Source: Polymyxa betae
Taxonomy: Eukaryota > Endomyxa > Phytomyxea > Plasmodiophorida > Plasmodiophoridae
Assembly: GCA_003693705.1 (NCBI GenBank)
Contig: RBZT01000500.1
Location: 62,001 to 126,000, forward strand
Length of the DNA stretch: 64,000 nt
Direction of reading: 5' to 3'
This document shows positions 43,738 to 56,439 of the stretch, one piece after another; the first letter of the stretch is position 1; every line of letters starts with the position of its first letter. A program made the position numbers and the translations under genes. The notes below the pieces were generated by a model. It was not told the origin of the DNA, made no database searches, and was given only the letters and a program-made list of their open reading frames with translations.

Positions 43738-46700
43738 TTAGTCAACGGCCGCCATAGCTTGTGCTGCGTTGATAATGAGTTTCTTGAGCTCGTCAATTCG
43801 TTGCAGAGGCAAATCGTGCAGCTTTGCAATTCGTATAACGGTTTGCGTAACGCTCTCCGGCGACAGGCCCAATGTCAGCATTTTGTGGGACGTATTCATG
43901 AGCCAGTTGGCTGTGTTCTCTTGGTGCTTGTTAACATTAGCGTCAGTCTTCAGCAGCGCAAACTCTGTAAATTTCTCCCAGAATGCCTCCTTCGTCCACA
44001 TCGAGTGATCACGAATTACTGATTCGATGAAGATTTTCCCGCCAGAATAGTCTTCGCAAAAGAACCGCGTTGAAGCGTCCAGAACGCCTATACACGAATT
44101 ATTATAACGTTAGATGATGACAATTCGGAAATAATACTGGCTGCATTGACATAGTCTTCAACTTGGAGGCAGCATTCCAGCATCTGCTGAAGAGTGGCAG
44201 CTAGAGCAGCGAACGAAGAATCGGAAAGACATAGATCGGAACCTTTCACCAAGGGCTGCTTTAAGATTGAGGACAGACATGTCCTGGCTGACTCATGACG
44301 AAGCAGATGCGAAACCTGACGCTTTGTAAACTAATGACTTTGCTCCATGAAGACATTGCTTACTGAAAGAGCATCTTTCTCACTCAGTCCCTCATTTGAA
44401 AAGATTTGCGACATATAATACTGCATCTGGTCGTGCTGGCCAGCAAGAGCATCTTGCTGTGGTCTGCACTCATTGATCAAAAGGACTGAAAGAACCCTAG
44501 TTGCGCCAAACCGTTTTTTGTGAATTTTTCTTGTGCTGGCTGTCATCTTATTTTGGGCCGGCGCTAGAGGAACCCTTTGAACCGGATGCATCAAATCAAG
44601 ACGAAGAGGCTTGATGAAGGCGTGTTCTGATTGTGACCACTTCGATTCGGGGACGGATTTTGGCAACTTCATCTGATAGCATTCGACCTTGCGACCTTCA
44701 ATTTCGTGGATTTTCTCTGCGTGAAATAATGTTAGCAAAGCTCAAAATCGACTTAAGAGCATACCAAGAATTCGGGCATCGCCAGTGGCAAGAAAATCAT
44801 TGTATAAAGAAGGTTCCGATTCTTGTTCAAGGAAGCCATCAAATGCTCTTGATTCGATGACTTTCGCCATGAATTCATATGATCCATCTTCCAAATTTTT
44901 CGATTTTAGGAATCCAGTTCCATTGAAGAACGGGACATCGTTAATAAAAAATAGGAACCGGCGAAATCCAGTCATCAGGTCAGCATGGAACATCAAAAAT
45001 GCATTCATAACATCTTTGTCAAATTTCGCTGACGGTGATTGGTTGTAGGGATCTTCTGATCCGAGTAAGACATAATCACGTTCGCTACTCCGCCTTTCCA
45101 TGATTTCACCTAACCGAGTCCACAATGCGCTTCCTAAACTAAGTCAATAAGGATTTTTAAAAATGGAATGCTTAATAACCAGCTTGTTGGGGCAGGCGAG
45201 GCAAAGGAGACGAGCAACGAATTAAATCGTGGTCGAGGTCCACGAGGACGATGTCGTTCAGGTCGGTGAATTGCGATAGATACTTCGTATGGACACCTTG
45301 AATGTATGGTTGTGGGCATTGATAGGCGTCCAGCATAAGTTCTGCCAGAACTGGAACATAGACGGATGACCATTGGAAGGGATAAAGCAATCTGAAGCTT
45401 TGTGAAAACAGTTCTAGTGTGTATGGGAAAGTCTTACTGCAGCATAGTTTGACAGACAATCGTCAAGGCAGAGAGAGAATTCGAATGCAGTAGAATTCTC
45501 TGTTCAAACATCATGGCAGAGAACACGCCAAGAACAGAGTCCACAGTGAGAATATTGAAAAGTAAATTCAGTGGCAATCGCGAAATAAGCGGATCTCGCA
45601 GCGGCGATGCATAGAGCTCAATGGGGTCATTATTATCGTGAATAATCATCGAAACACCCATTTTATCTAAGAATAATTGTCAGAATCTAAAAGCCCAACA
45701 ACAAAGCAAATAACCTGGAACGGGAAGAGGAAGTTCCATTGTGAATTGAGATATGAATCGTTCTACAGGAATATGATATGACTGAGAGGATGCTACCGAA
45801 TACAGCTGCGACAAAATCTTCCTATACGTTGCCAGGTGAGGATATTGAGAAACGATGCAGATCGCCTTTGGCGTATAGCTGATGGATTTTCAGTTAAAAT
45901 CAATTGTCAAACAAATCGATACAGTTCTTTTCCACCGGTTTTGGCCGGGGCGTCCAATAACGCTGATATCGGCTGATCGAATTGCAGAAAAGTTAAGAAA
46001 CATTTTCGTCCATCAGCGAATGTGACGACTGCGAAATGCGATTTCGGTTGACGACGAGTCCAAGATAGCAGGATCCCAGTTGGGAAAGCCAATGACGTCC
46101 AAACGTCACTTACTGGACAATCTTTATAGTCTTCGCGAGGATATCTGTTACGCCTTTCAGTTGAAGGAAAGTAGAAAAGTCCATATATATGTAAGCCTAA
46201 GAACAAACAAGAAAGGTACTTAACGAGACCTGTCAATAATTCCAGCAAATACTTGAGCTCGTCGTAAGATTGATTCGATCTGCGATTCATTCCAGTGCTG
46301 GAAGTCAACGTCACGAAATTCTTTGGGTGGGTGCACCCCGAACACTATAAAGTAGTCGATAGGTCGTGAGCACATCGCTCCTTGCTCGGAGCGTTCTGAC
46401 GATTCCGACGCCTTTTCGGCTTGTTTCGATTCGCGCTCAGCAGTAATCCTCCGAAGCTGTTTGATCTTCTTCACAGCCTCTCTCCATCGAAGCCGGATCT
46501 AATTAGTATTCAAAACCTCACACCGATCCAGGAAAACACCAGAACCTGAGCGCGACTTAACGAATAACTAAGGTTGGAGATGTCATTCAAGTCGGGATCG
46601 ACTCCTAGACCGTTTGGAGACAATTTCCTCAGAGGTGATGGCTCGAGATTCTTTGCATCGCCGAGGTTTGTATCGAGAATTGGCAAAGTATCCATTAGAA

Positions 46701-47148
46701 TAACAGACCCGCGCCTGCTCATGGAAGAATGTTTCGTGACCGAACGGCGACGAGGACTGGTTAATTCATCAAGCTTAGTCTGGTCGTTTAGCTTACGAAG
46801 TGATTCAGCATCGACAATCAGCGACCTATGTCGGCTTTGTGGTCCCGAATGATGACTTTTCGGCGTCAGCTTCGTTTCACTTATGTTCATATTGCTGAAA
46901 TCGATGGACAGCTGTCGAGAGCTAACAGGCTCTTGAACAGAAGCTGACAGCGACAGCCTAGATCGAGTTTTTTTGTCATGCCAGCGAATAAATGAGACAT
47001 GAAGCGCCCGCTGGCGCAGCGACCGAAGAATCCCAGCCGCCCGACAAAGTGTGATGATTTGCTGGACGCTGAGCTGACGTCCTCCAATCTCTTTCTCATT
47101 GGTCGTTTGGGCGGCGGAAATCACCAGGCCAACGGCCGTGGCTTTCAT
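43738..47148 (-). CDS. DENN-domain protein (Rab guanine nucleotide exchange factor-like)
   Basis: Many exons; span from the ORF start at 47148 to the stop at 43738. The N-terminal ~210 residues (46,510-47,148) are Ser/Arg-rich and probably disordered. Then come the three parts of a DENN module. uDENN: IDYFIVFGVHP, RNRYPREDYKDCPV, LAFPTG (about 46,070-46,390). Core DENN: LPLNLLFNILTVDSVLGVFS, FEQRILLHSNSLSALT, then LLYPFQWSSVYVPVL and PYIQGVHTKYL, VLVDLDHD (about 45,170-45,660). dDENN: MNAFLMFHADLMTGFRRFL and SRAFDGFLEQ (about 44,760-45,080). A C-terminal ~400-residue helical part has no recognised domain. DENN proteins activate Rab GTPases in membrane traffic. The subfamily is not clear. Confidence 0.8.
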
Positions 47149-47703
47149 GATGGCCCGCTTGGGTCAAACCTGTTCACACGACACGTGCCACAATGATTAA
47201 GATATTATCTTAGCAAGGCATTATTCGTCTATCTGGAATCGCCTATCGCTGCCTGCCGATCATTTGAAATGGACTCTGGAAGTGGCCTGCTACCTCATCA
47301 AAGGAGCGACACATGTTTCATGTTACCAAAGTATGGATGCGGCCTCCCTGCATTTGTCATCTGTTCATCCCATTTCTGCAGTGGCAAGCGCAAATAGCGA
47401 TTTTACCTGCGAGAAAACACAAAGTCTCATATGATCGCTTGGCCGTCAGCGATCGTTGAAGTGGGTTTCGAGCAACCATGCAAATGAGTTATCGTGACTG
47501 TCCTGAGCTGAATCAAAATTCGACCTTACGTCTGCTCTTTCAAACATTAAATGTCAGAACAAATTGCATATTGCTGGCTTATCAGGCATCTGTGTTGCTT
47601 ATAATTAACCCATCAAATTGATAAGTGTATCCGTCAAAGCAGGGCGATTCACGGTTACGATTAATAGCAGTGATTCTGTATTATTAAAATACGGATATGA
47701 GAA
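47149..47703. other. Intergenic, DENN upstream region
   Basis: 555 bases, AT-rich towards the right. No gene, repeat or RNA recognised. Confidence 0.5.
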
Positions 47704-50700
47704 TTAAACCATTAAATAAAGGTCGTAACGAGCGTAGGTATTGTGCTCATCATCTGGTAGCCTTGGATACGCGGGAATCAATGCGTCTTGTGAGCCGATG
47801 TACAAAGCATTGTACATCTTCCAATATATATTACGCACCCTTCGTGCAGGATGCCAAAGACCCTAATGTAAGTGAGCGTTGCAGGTTCAAGCAGAGACCA
47901 ACACTTGACAGACCTGAAATAGATAAAGCAATATGATGGTTGGGCCAAGAGCAACACGTAGTCCATCAACAGCATCAGTGACAGCGTTAATCACGTGAGG
48001 AGACGTCTCGAAAATGTTAGGCCATAGAATATTGAGAAGGTGATGTAAAGGTTCTTCACAGCCTAATCCAGGGACACCCAAAGCCATGTGCTTTACACAT
48101 GATGCTGCTGTCTGCAAGCAAATGTAAACATTCAATCAGGATAAAGCCATTAATTCGAATACCTGTCTGTGAACCAGATCCCGATCCATAAGAGCATCCT
48201 CGAGTAAAGGCGTTACAGCATGAATATAATCTTTGCCCATCTCTCCGATATATTCGAAAAGGAAAGATAGCGATTTCAGCACACCATTTTGCACATTTAG
48301 TTCTGGGACGCGATATTCGTTCATCAAAGCCGGAAGAACAGTGAACGGTGCACAGGTTTCGGCAACAATGGCGATAGCAACCGTCGTACATACACGATTC
48401 TGTCGCTCTTGAACCTAACAGATTTAGTCAGGGAAAACATCGACACCAAATGCGAAATCATCACCTTAAGATTGTTCAGCAGAGTAACCAAGACGTCTTG
48501 GGGACCGATCGCCTTAGCGATATAACCGAAAGTGTTTACAGTGGCACGTCGAATTCCCTTTTTATGGGCTTTCAACATTTCCAGCAGCTCGAAACAAATC
48601 CTCATCCATTCACGAGGACTGACGAATTCGGCACCACGATCGGCAATACGGCCGACAAGATCGATACAATTTTCTTGTACCTAAACAATTTAAAACGCTA
48701 GAAAGGGATGCAGATATTACCGCGAACCTTTTCATGACGGTTTTTCAAGACTGGAGTCAGGCGAGGCAAAAGGTCCTTAATCGGTGGCGTCATCTTGGTC
48801 ATACCAATAACATTAACAATAGCTTTCAGAGCACCCAAGATGGATCCTGAGAACATGTAAAACACAGCACCAGATATTCAATTATGATAGTACCTAAAAC
48901 TTCGGGGTATTCTTCACCAAGATATTCGTAAAGAATGACACCAAGATGCCCAAGTAAGGGCTCGGCACCGCATTTGACAATGACGACAGCAATACGGGAA
49001 ATTAGATCGGCAGACTGTTGACGAACTCGCGCCGATTTGTTATTCAGACGCCATTTGATGATACCACAAACTTGGGCAAGATAAGGCTGCATTCGCAATC
49101 CAAGAGCGTTGACAACCACCCCGAATCCATTCAACATGACCTAAACACTTAAGTGAACTGGCATCGCATGATAACCGAGGGATTACTTGTGAATCATCGG
49201 TCTGCTGCTCCTGGAAGGCAAATAGAAGACCATCGATAAGTTGCTCTTCCAGTTTCTGATCGATGTCGGCGGCACCAAGTTCTGAAAGAATCTGTTCGAT
49301 CGTCTCCATCACCATTTTGCGGTAAAATTCGTTATCGTCCTAAGAGAATAATTACAATTGGATATTCACAGAAAAACAGAAACAAAACACTGACCTTGAG
49401 GTCGTCAACGATTCGAGCGACAATGTCGCGGCCACCGACTTTGCAAGCCAACGAGACGGTGGTCTCTACAAGCTGTTTATAGTTCCTGCGATCCAGTGCC
49501 ATTCGTCGAATCCCTGTAACAAGAATCAGAACCTAAACAACAAAGCGAAGCGCATCTGTGGCTGACAAAAGTTTCGGAAGAATTCAGGCAGGATCTCATT
49601 TTTTACATAATCAACCTCGACTCCTTCCGTTGTAACACATTGTTTGACCACCTTCAGAACAATCTTTTTCATTTCTTCATCGGGCGAGGCGAATTCCCGG
49701 ATAAGAGTCTACACATAGCATCAATATCGTCGAGCAATCAGTTCAGGTTGAGCAATAACGGGCTCGTACCTTCATGACATTCTGAGTATAAAAGTGTGCA
49801 TATTTGGCGTCCATCAGAGGGATAATGAAACCGATGGCTTTCAAGAACGACGCTAGCGTTTTGCCACGATGCTGCGAAATGCCTTTCCATAACGGCTGCA
49901 AAACGGGATCGAAAGATTCAATACCGTAGGGGGCGGCTGCTTCGGCCAGTGCTGCAAGTGATAAAGCTGTAATAGTCCGCACCTGAAAGACACATTAAAG
50001 AGCACGAATTTAGGTTAAAAAGCTCAAACCTTTTGCTGTTCATCATCAAGACCATGCGCTATGATCTCTACCAAACTGGTCAGCTGTGGCAATACAGCAC
50101 ATCCCATCAGAATAGCGATCTGCTGCACGATTTTGATACCGGTATGGCGAGCTTGCCACGATTTCTTTGATTGACAGACGGCTTTTAAAAACGGCAGAAG
50201 CGATGGGATGCCAAGCGCTGACGCTACAACTGAAAATCTGTGCAAATTAGCAAAGGAACGGGATGATGAACAGAATGTCTTACGCTCGAGCGGTGGTGTT
50301 TCGAACGTATTCATCGACATTGTCAATATCGGGTCGCATCGTGGCGATCATGGTTGCAAGACCAGCTGCTTTTGCCAAATTCGAGATAATTTCACGACCT
50401 TCGACACGGGCATAATAATCTTCGTCGATTAACAACGGCTCGATAACGACCAAAATTTTGTGAACATATGGTCGAACGAGATCGTCGAGCTTGAACAAAA
50501 CACGATCGATAACCTCGAGAAGAGTTCAGACCGATGCCGACTGCATTTACAGGAAAGTAAACGGACCTTGACAAGTAAATGTCTTTCTTGATCTTCAAGC
50601 GTCGGAGACATCAGCAACGGCAGAATTTGATTGAACAAAGGCCCCGGGCCGAACTCTCGAGCTTTGTCTGTGATTTGACGGAGAGCAGTCTTTCGCTGCG

Positions 50701-52051
50701 GTGGAGTCCCGTTCTTCACTTTAAGAAGCAGTTTCATGATTGTCCTGGACAAAATTGTCATGTATCTGATGAACCAGAAAAAAGGAAGACGAACCTTTCT
50801 TTCTGCGCTATTTTATCAGTGACTTCTTCGTCTTTCTGATCCAGTAATTTCCCAAAGAATTGGTAATCTTCTGCTTTTACGAACGGCAACTCTGGATCTT
50901 CAGAGGATCCCTGAGAAAACGATGGTCAGAGTAACCTCTAACTAATGTCAGCAAATGATCCTACAACTATAGGCTGGACACCATGCAAATCTTTTGACTC
51001 TTGCTGGATCATAAATCCGCCCGCAGCACCCGCTGCACCAAACGGCGTCGGTGTCGCCAGCAACCGTCTGCCAGGTGTTCGAACTGGAGCATAACCTGGA
51101 GGAGGTGGCACGATCTGAACATCATCTTGAGTTAAGATTTGCACGATCATAAAGCTCCCAGACCTCGTAACCGGTCTCTGGGAACATTTCGTCCAGCTCG
51201 GCATCAGTTAATTCACGATTACGGTATTCCATTTCATTTTGATAGCGAGTCATATTCGCTTGCTCAGGCGTCATGGGGACACCCGCCAGCTGCGAGGGCA
51301 ACTTACCTGATACAGAATGAAAATCTGAGACAAACTTTGACGAAATTCGAAAAATACCCATCATGAGTGGAGTCTGGGCCGGCGTAGCGCCATCGAAATG
51401 TTTCGGTGTCTGGTCCCATCGCGAGCGCCGTGATGGAGTCGGTGTCGCCCCGATATCACCACTACCGATGTGTTTAGGGGTTTCGTCCCAGGCGCTGGTC
51501 GACTGGCTGTGGTCCTCCATATCCTCGCGTACAGGAGTCGCGTCCCAGCGGGAGCGTCGCGGTTCTGAGGAAAGTGATTCCGGGGCCTCAGCATCGCCGT
51601 CGTCATCCCAGCGACGACGGCGTTGTTTTTTCGCCTGAACCGCTTCGGCAGCGGTTTTTTCGGCTTCTTCCCGAAGCTCATCGGTTTCCTTCATGACCTC
51701 GGCGAAGCTGCGCCCAGCGCCGTTCGAATCGTCTGCGAATTCGTCTCGACGTTCGGGCGAGATAATTCTCTGCAAGCGCCGAGCATGGTAAGCGCTCTCT
51801 CGCTCGGCGATATTTTTCCGCATACGTCCTTCGAACGGATTCACATCGTCACCATCCATTTCAGCGGCTTCCTGAAATGCTTCACGTTGCTGTTCGTATG
51901 CGCTAGCGGCGCGCTGCGCCAACGTGCTATCATCAGCGAAATCATCGTCGTCTGCAATATGTTCATCATCCATGACAACATCGATCTCGGTGTCATAAAG
52001 ATCGGCATTCGGCTTCAGACGGCTGGGGCCGTCGTGCACTTGGTCGGTCAT
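47704..52051 (-). CDS. SF3B1: Splicing factor 3B subunit 1 (SF3b155)
   Basis: Many exons, from the ATG at 52051 to a TAA at 47704. SF3B1 is the HEAT-repeat core of the U2 snRNP that grips the branch-site helix. The N-terminal part is acidic, then has [13 protein letters not shown] and several W-containing ULM-type motifs (SRWDATP, SAWDETP, SRWDQTP) that bind U2AF-homology domains, and [20 protein letters not shown]. From about 50,760 the HEAT array is nearly identical to animal SF3B1: [134 protein letters not shown] and, after the last intron, a C-terminus ending [12 protein letters not shown]. It fits the short, branch-site-rich introns of this genome. Confidence 0.97.
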
Positions 52052-52075
52052 GATGGCCTCAAGTTACGCCCAGGA

Positions 52076-52252
52076 CTAACCTCTCGATTTGGATAATAAC
52101 CAATCAAAGAAGCCGCGAGCGAGCCGATTGCGATCTTGGACAGAGCGTGGCCTCCACTCATTGTGAAAATAAACAGCGTTAACTTCGGACTTCGGCACAC
52201 GAAATTTCTTTCTAGTTTTCATGCTTGGGATGTTGTGCAGGTGTTCCGTCAT
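52076..52252 (-). CDS. Small basic protein, unrecognised
   Basis: From the ATG at 52252 a 58-residue frame ends 24 bases before the SF3B1 start on the same strand. Its second half (FRVPKSEVNAVYFHNEWRPR, then a basic helix) looks coding, with alternating hydrophobic and charged residues. Upstream coding exons are possible, since other short frames begin at about 52,360-52,420, but none could be joined with confidence. No family recognised. Confidence 0.4.
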   Translation of the reverse strand: MTEHLHNIPSMKTRKKFRVPKSEVNAVYFHNEWRPRSVQDRNRLARGFFDWLLSKSRG

Positions 52253-52424
52253 TGGTTGGCAGTTTTGAATGTCTGACGGATTCGACAGAAAAATTCCCTG
52301 TAGCAATTGATTCTTTGCGGCGTCTTCGGTTTCCGCTCATTTTCATGGTAGAAATCCATCTCTGTTGCTCCTATTATCATACTCCACTCGACTGTCGCCA
52401 TCAATGTAAAAAGTTATCGATGCC

Positions 52425-52569
52425 ATGGCTTGCTACGGGAACATCGTAGCTTTCGCGGTCTCAGTCTGGCTCGGGGTAAGTCCATATGGGTTTCTTTTAG
52501 AAATTCCGAAATTGTCGTTTTGGATGTTCCACTATAATCGAAATATGCTCCGAAAAGTTCTGTCGCTGA
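52425..52569 (+). CDS. Possible tiny secreted Cys-rich peptide (two exons)
   Basis: join(52425..52475, 52501..52569), 39 residues. Exon 1 encodes MACYGNIVAFAVSVWLG, a plausible signal peptide. A 25-bp GTAAGT...TTTTAG segment follows. Exon 2 encodes KFRNCRFGCSTIIEICSEKF and ends Cys-Arg-stop, with Cys spacing C-x3-C-x6-C-x4-C. The intron is shorter than nearly all others here, so the model is tentative; a chance frame is the main alternative. It is next to the secreted CAP protein. Confidence 0.25.
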
Positions 52570-52609
52570 AATCAAGGAGTTATTTATGAGTTTAAATACG
52601 ATAAGTTAA

Positions 52610-53341
52610 CTATTCATCACATGTTTCGGCCTCGTTGTCATAATGATTCACAATCGGAATCGACCGACGAATCAGCCTGGAGAAAGGCATCGCTGCAATT
52701 GAATCCGGCATTGTTGCCGGTGGCAAAACGGCGGACGCTGGCGGCGTTGTGGCATAACCAGGGGGCGGCTGCGTCGTGGAATAGGACGGTAATGGAGTCG
52801 TCGTGCTGGCCGGCGCTGGCGTCGTGCTGTTTGTACTGTTTGCCGTGGGCGCCAACGTGGTGGTATTGCCCGACGACTTTCCATAATGACATACCCAGAC
52901 CTGCATAACGCTCTGTCCTGAGACTTGACTTGATGGGCAATTGATGGCGGTTGCGCACCCCAACGCCCCAATTGAGTTTGAGACTATTTCCTGGTAATGG
53001 CCACATTGCTTTCCAGGGTTGCAGACACCATTGACAAGGTCGGCTTTCTCGGCGATCCAGGCAGCGACGACGGCGCTGCCGTTCATGGTCGGCCATCCCC
53101 AGCCGAGATTTTCAGCAGCGCCTTTTCGTAGGTCGTCTGAGGAGTGCCCATTCGGGCAGGTGTTCGCCCATTGTGTGGCGGATCCTTCTAAACCGGCGTC
53201 CCAGACGAGTGCACCCAGACTGGAGAGGGAACGTTCGTCGTTGTGCATCTTCAGCAACACGCTGACGTCTTCTGGGCCCAGATTGGCCAAAGAAATCGAA
53301 AACAACAGAATCGTGATTGGGATTAGAGCTTTGATCGACAT
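52610..53341 (-). CDS. Secreted CAP-superfamily (SCP/PR-1-like) protein with mucin-like tail
   Basis: Single exon; the ATG at 53341 starts MSIKALIPITILLFSISLA, a clear signal peptide (ATG 53371 adds ten residues before it). The CAP domain covers about residues 25-165: LLKMHNDERSLSSLGALVWD (with the conserved His), GAAENLGWGW, the CAP2-like GHYQEIVSNSIGALGCA with the second His and Glu, and VWVCHYG. Six Cys could pair. A Thr/Pro/Ser-rich stretch follows (about 170-215: TTPAPASTTTPLPSYSTTQP), with N-glycosylation sites (NTT, NST), suggesting a heavily glycosylated stalk. A final ~35 residues are basic then acidic. Role unknown: CAP proteins serve in sterol/lipid binding, wall or host interaction. 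It is intronless, unlike most neighbours. Confidence 0.85.
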   Translation of the reverse strand: MSIKALIPITILLFSISLANLGPEDVSVLLKMHNDERSLSSLGALVWDAGLEGSATQWANTCPNGHSSDDLRKGAAENLGWGWPTMNGSAVVAAWIAEKADLVNGVCNPGKQCGHYQEIVSNSIGALGCATAINCPSSQVSGQSVMQVWVCHYGKSSGNTTTLAPTANSTNSTTPAPASTTTPLPSYSTTQPPPGYATTPPASAVLPPATMPDSIAAMPFSRLIRRSIPIVNHYDNEAETCDE

Positions 53342-53616
53342 ATTAGGGATATAAGTCGGGATGCTAAACAATAATAGATACCCGGTTATAGAAATAATTA
53401 AGTATGGCTCAAGTGGGTCAATGGGCCATGGTCCCCATGACTTGACTCATACTGAGTTTGAGTCATTGGTCGAGAGGTGACTATGTTGGCTGCTCTGGAC
53501 ACTCGAAATGGTCGGAAAATTTCAGTTAACATTTAGCATTAATTGTCAGCGCTGGTGTCACATCAATTGCATTCTAGCAATGCAGTATCGGAAAAGGAGT
53601 CCAAAACGTATTTTTA

Positions 53617-56439
53617 TTATACAAACGACTCTTTTTTGGCAGCGATCGCCATGATCGATTCCAGCTTGGCAATCTCCTGCTCTTTCTTGATATCTTTAAC
53701 GGTCTTGGCAGAAATACGGCGTAAGTTAGGTGATAGCTTCAACGACATAACGCTGCCGCGATCATCACCGACTAATACAATCGGTTCGACCATATTGAAA
53801 ACTACATGTGTTAATTTTCCCTTTTTCACGAGCCTTTGCTGTCCAATTGCTTCGTTTTTGTTGACATTGAGATCGAAGAGGAATATCTGGTAGCAATGAC
53901 AGCAATCAGAGCCAGAACGATTACGAGTCCGGTTGAAAGCACCAAACCTTTCCTTCCGAAGTCACGGCAACGAAGACTGTTGAAGAGTACGGCGCCCAAG
54001 CAATATCCCCAACAGGCGATCCGAGATCAAACGTTAGAAGGGGCTCGGAGTTGCTTGATTCCCAGAGACGGACAGTCCAATCTGCCGAACACGACAAGAA
54101 TACACCCCTATGATATGGGTTCCATTTCACAGCATATCTGAGAACCAAATGTTAATAATAAGGTCAGCCTTTCACGGGTTACATACACAGCCATATGGTG
54201 ACCGGCGAACGTATTTAGGTACTGAGAATTGTATGCTTTAGAGCAGGTGTGAATGGACCCTAGGTCGTGTTCAGTAGGCTTAGGAGAGAGAGAGGAAAAC
54301 AAAAAAAACGAGAGGAAACCGAGTACTGGAGCAGACCGGAAACAGATTTTAATGATTACCTTCGTCTGTCCCAATGACGAATAAGTGCTCAGCAAATGGA
54401 TTGAAATCGAAACAGGTTCCACTAGCTAATCCGCCAATGGCTCTATAAAAACGTCAGCTTTAGCAGTTCCATTACTGAAAACGATTACCTCTCGTCGTCA
54501 AAGACCTGGCCAGCCCCTGCCTTCCTCGAAATCAACTTCAACTGCATGATCTGGTTTATGGATATCAGAAGAATCAATGCGCTTGGGATAAGCAAACAAC
54601 CTCTTCGTTAATTAGCTCATTCTTACTCATTAACCAATCAGTAACTCGCCCGTCCGACGAGATCGAAAAGAAGTTAATCTCTTTGCCGATATCGTCATCG
54701 GAATTTTGCCAATAGACGCCCCAAACTGGATCAGTATGCTTAACTTTCGGATCTAAGCTCTATTACAAACACAATTGATGCCACCATGTTCAATGAAGGC
54801 TTTCCAAGCACCTGGTAAATTGGACGGTTCTCTCTCGACCGAATGTCGTAAACGCATACGGATCCATCGTAAAGCCTTACACGAAACTTATACACAGAAA
54901 ATTTAAAGCATGGTCGTAAGATTTTACCCGACAGCAAGTAACGCCGGATGTTGCGGGTGGAATGCGATACACACGACACCCGAGGTCGTAGTGAAACTGA
55001 ATTCAGGATGTGACGGATTCTTCAGCGTGTAGCAGCAGATCACGCCGCTGCCTTGTTGCGACATGAAATCGTAGGACCCATAAGCAACCGCAAACAGATC
55101 CGGATAGTGCATGTTCCATTTGATATCGGTCACAGTCTTACGCTTGGTTTTGGCATACGAGAACTTCCATAGCGCTGAAAACGACCCAACGCCATCGTCG
55201 CGCGCCTTATCTTTGTCTAGCTCCTCTTCCAGATATTTGAAATCGTAAAAGATTTCCTCATCGGCGTTTAGGCTCACAATCCGTTCCATCAGCTTCACAG
55301 CTCGCGCCATATTCGGTCCATTCATTACCTCATTATAAATTTTAGTTGCAATTGTGATGGTAAGGAGTGAATATTGTACCTTGTGTGAAATATCATCGCG
55401 TTTATCAACATCAGCTAATATTAAGTCATTGACGGGATCACCCTCATTTTCGCTTCGCTGCTTTCGCGTTGTTGTCTTTGATCACTTCTCAATAGTCGAA
55501 AGTGACACAGAAAATGCAAAAGTCACCTGATCTTTCTGAGCTTTGGCTTCTTTTCCTTCACGGAATGCAGCCAGGTAGGCATCGAATAGAATATATTGAG
55601 TGCACAGGCCGTTCAAAGATGCTGTAGGTGGCGGTTCGGTTGCCACCATTCGATCCCTATCCATGTTTCAGGGTTTGGATATATTTCTACAAGTGATCGA
55701 CCTGGAAGGATTGTTGAAAGTTTGCGAAGCTCGCTCTGAGAAGTTGAACTGATTCTTCAAAGCTTTCGATCTCTGAGTGTTAGGGCTATCAGGAGGCACT
55801 GGAGCAGCTTGTTGAATTGCCGTCAAAGGCGCCCCTTCTTCTTCCGCCTTGGTCTAATAAATTGCTCATTAATTATCATAACAAAAGGCGTCGCAAATCA
55901 ATTACCTCTGAATTTGCATCGGGAGCCGCTGCACCACCATTTTCATGGCCCTAATTGATCAGCGTTGAGCTCATAATTCTTCAAAAATAACATGAGTTAC
56001 AGGTGCTGCGGGAGATGGTAAGGATTCGGAAGTCTCTTCCGATTGCTGATGGGTCGGATTGCCAACATAGTTTAGGTTATCGTCCATGGAAAACAGCACA
56101 TTGATATGGTCGGTTGGGGGCATTGGCTGAAACTGGCCTGAAGCGAAATCGAAGAGAATCAGATTAGCGGGCGCTTGGGGATTGTTTGCGTTCAGAGCTT
56201 TGGTGAACTCTTCGTTGAGTTGCTCCTCAGTGAGGCCTTTGATTTGGTCGTCAGAAACCATATGCACCTCGATAGGTTCGAGATCTGCCACTTCGGACAT
56301 GGCGTCTTCCTCGACTGGAATATCCTCATCTTTACGTGGCTGATGAGAACGATCAGCATCGAGGTGACAGATTCTTTCAACCGACCTTCTCTACTTTCTC
56401 TTTTTTTTTCGCTTTTGGGGCTGGAGAAGTGGCTACCAT
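53617..56439 (-). CDS. DNAI1: Axonemal outer-arm dynein intermediate chain 1 (DNAI1)
   Basis: Many exons; the first two are 56439..56386 and 56339 downward. The start is [18 protein letters not shown], then a short acidic stretch. Family blocks: [40 protein letters not shown], a [12 protein letters not shown] helix, then [12 protein letters not shown] and [11 protein letters not shown]-repeat blades follow: [99 protein letters not shown], and [20 protein letters not shown] near the end. This is the order in animal and algal DNAI1/IC1. It implies motile flagella in the life cycle. Confidence 0.95.

Noticed and set aside
43477-44022. 181-codon plus-strand frame over PIG-M and DENN
   Set aside because: It crosses two minus-strand genes that have strong family motifs; composition is random-like.
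51623-52096. 157-codon plus-strand frame opposite SF3B1
   Set aside because: Antisense to the conserved SF3B1 N-terminal region; no recognisable features of its own.
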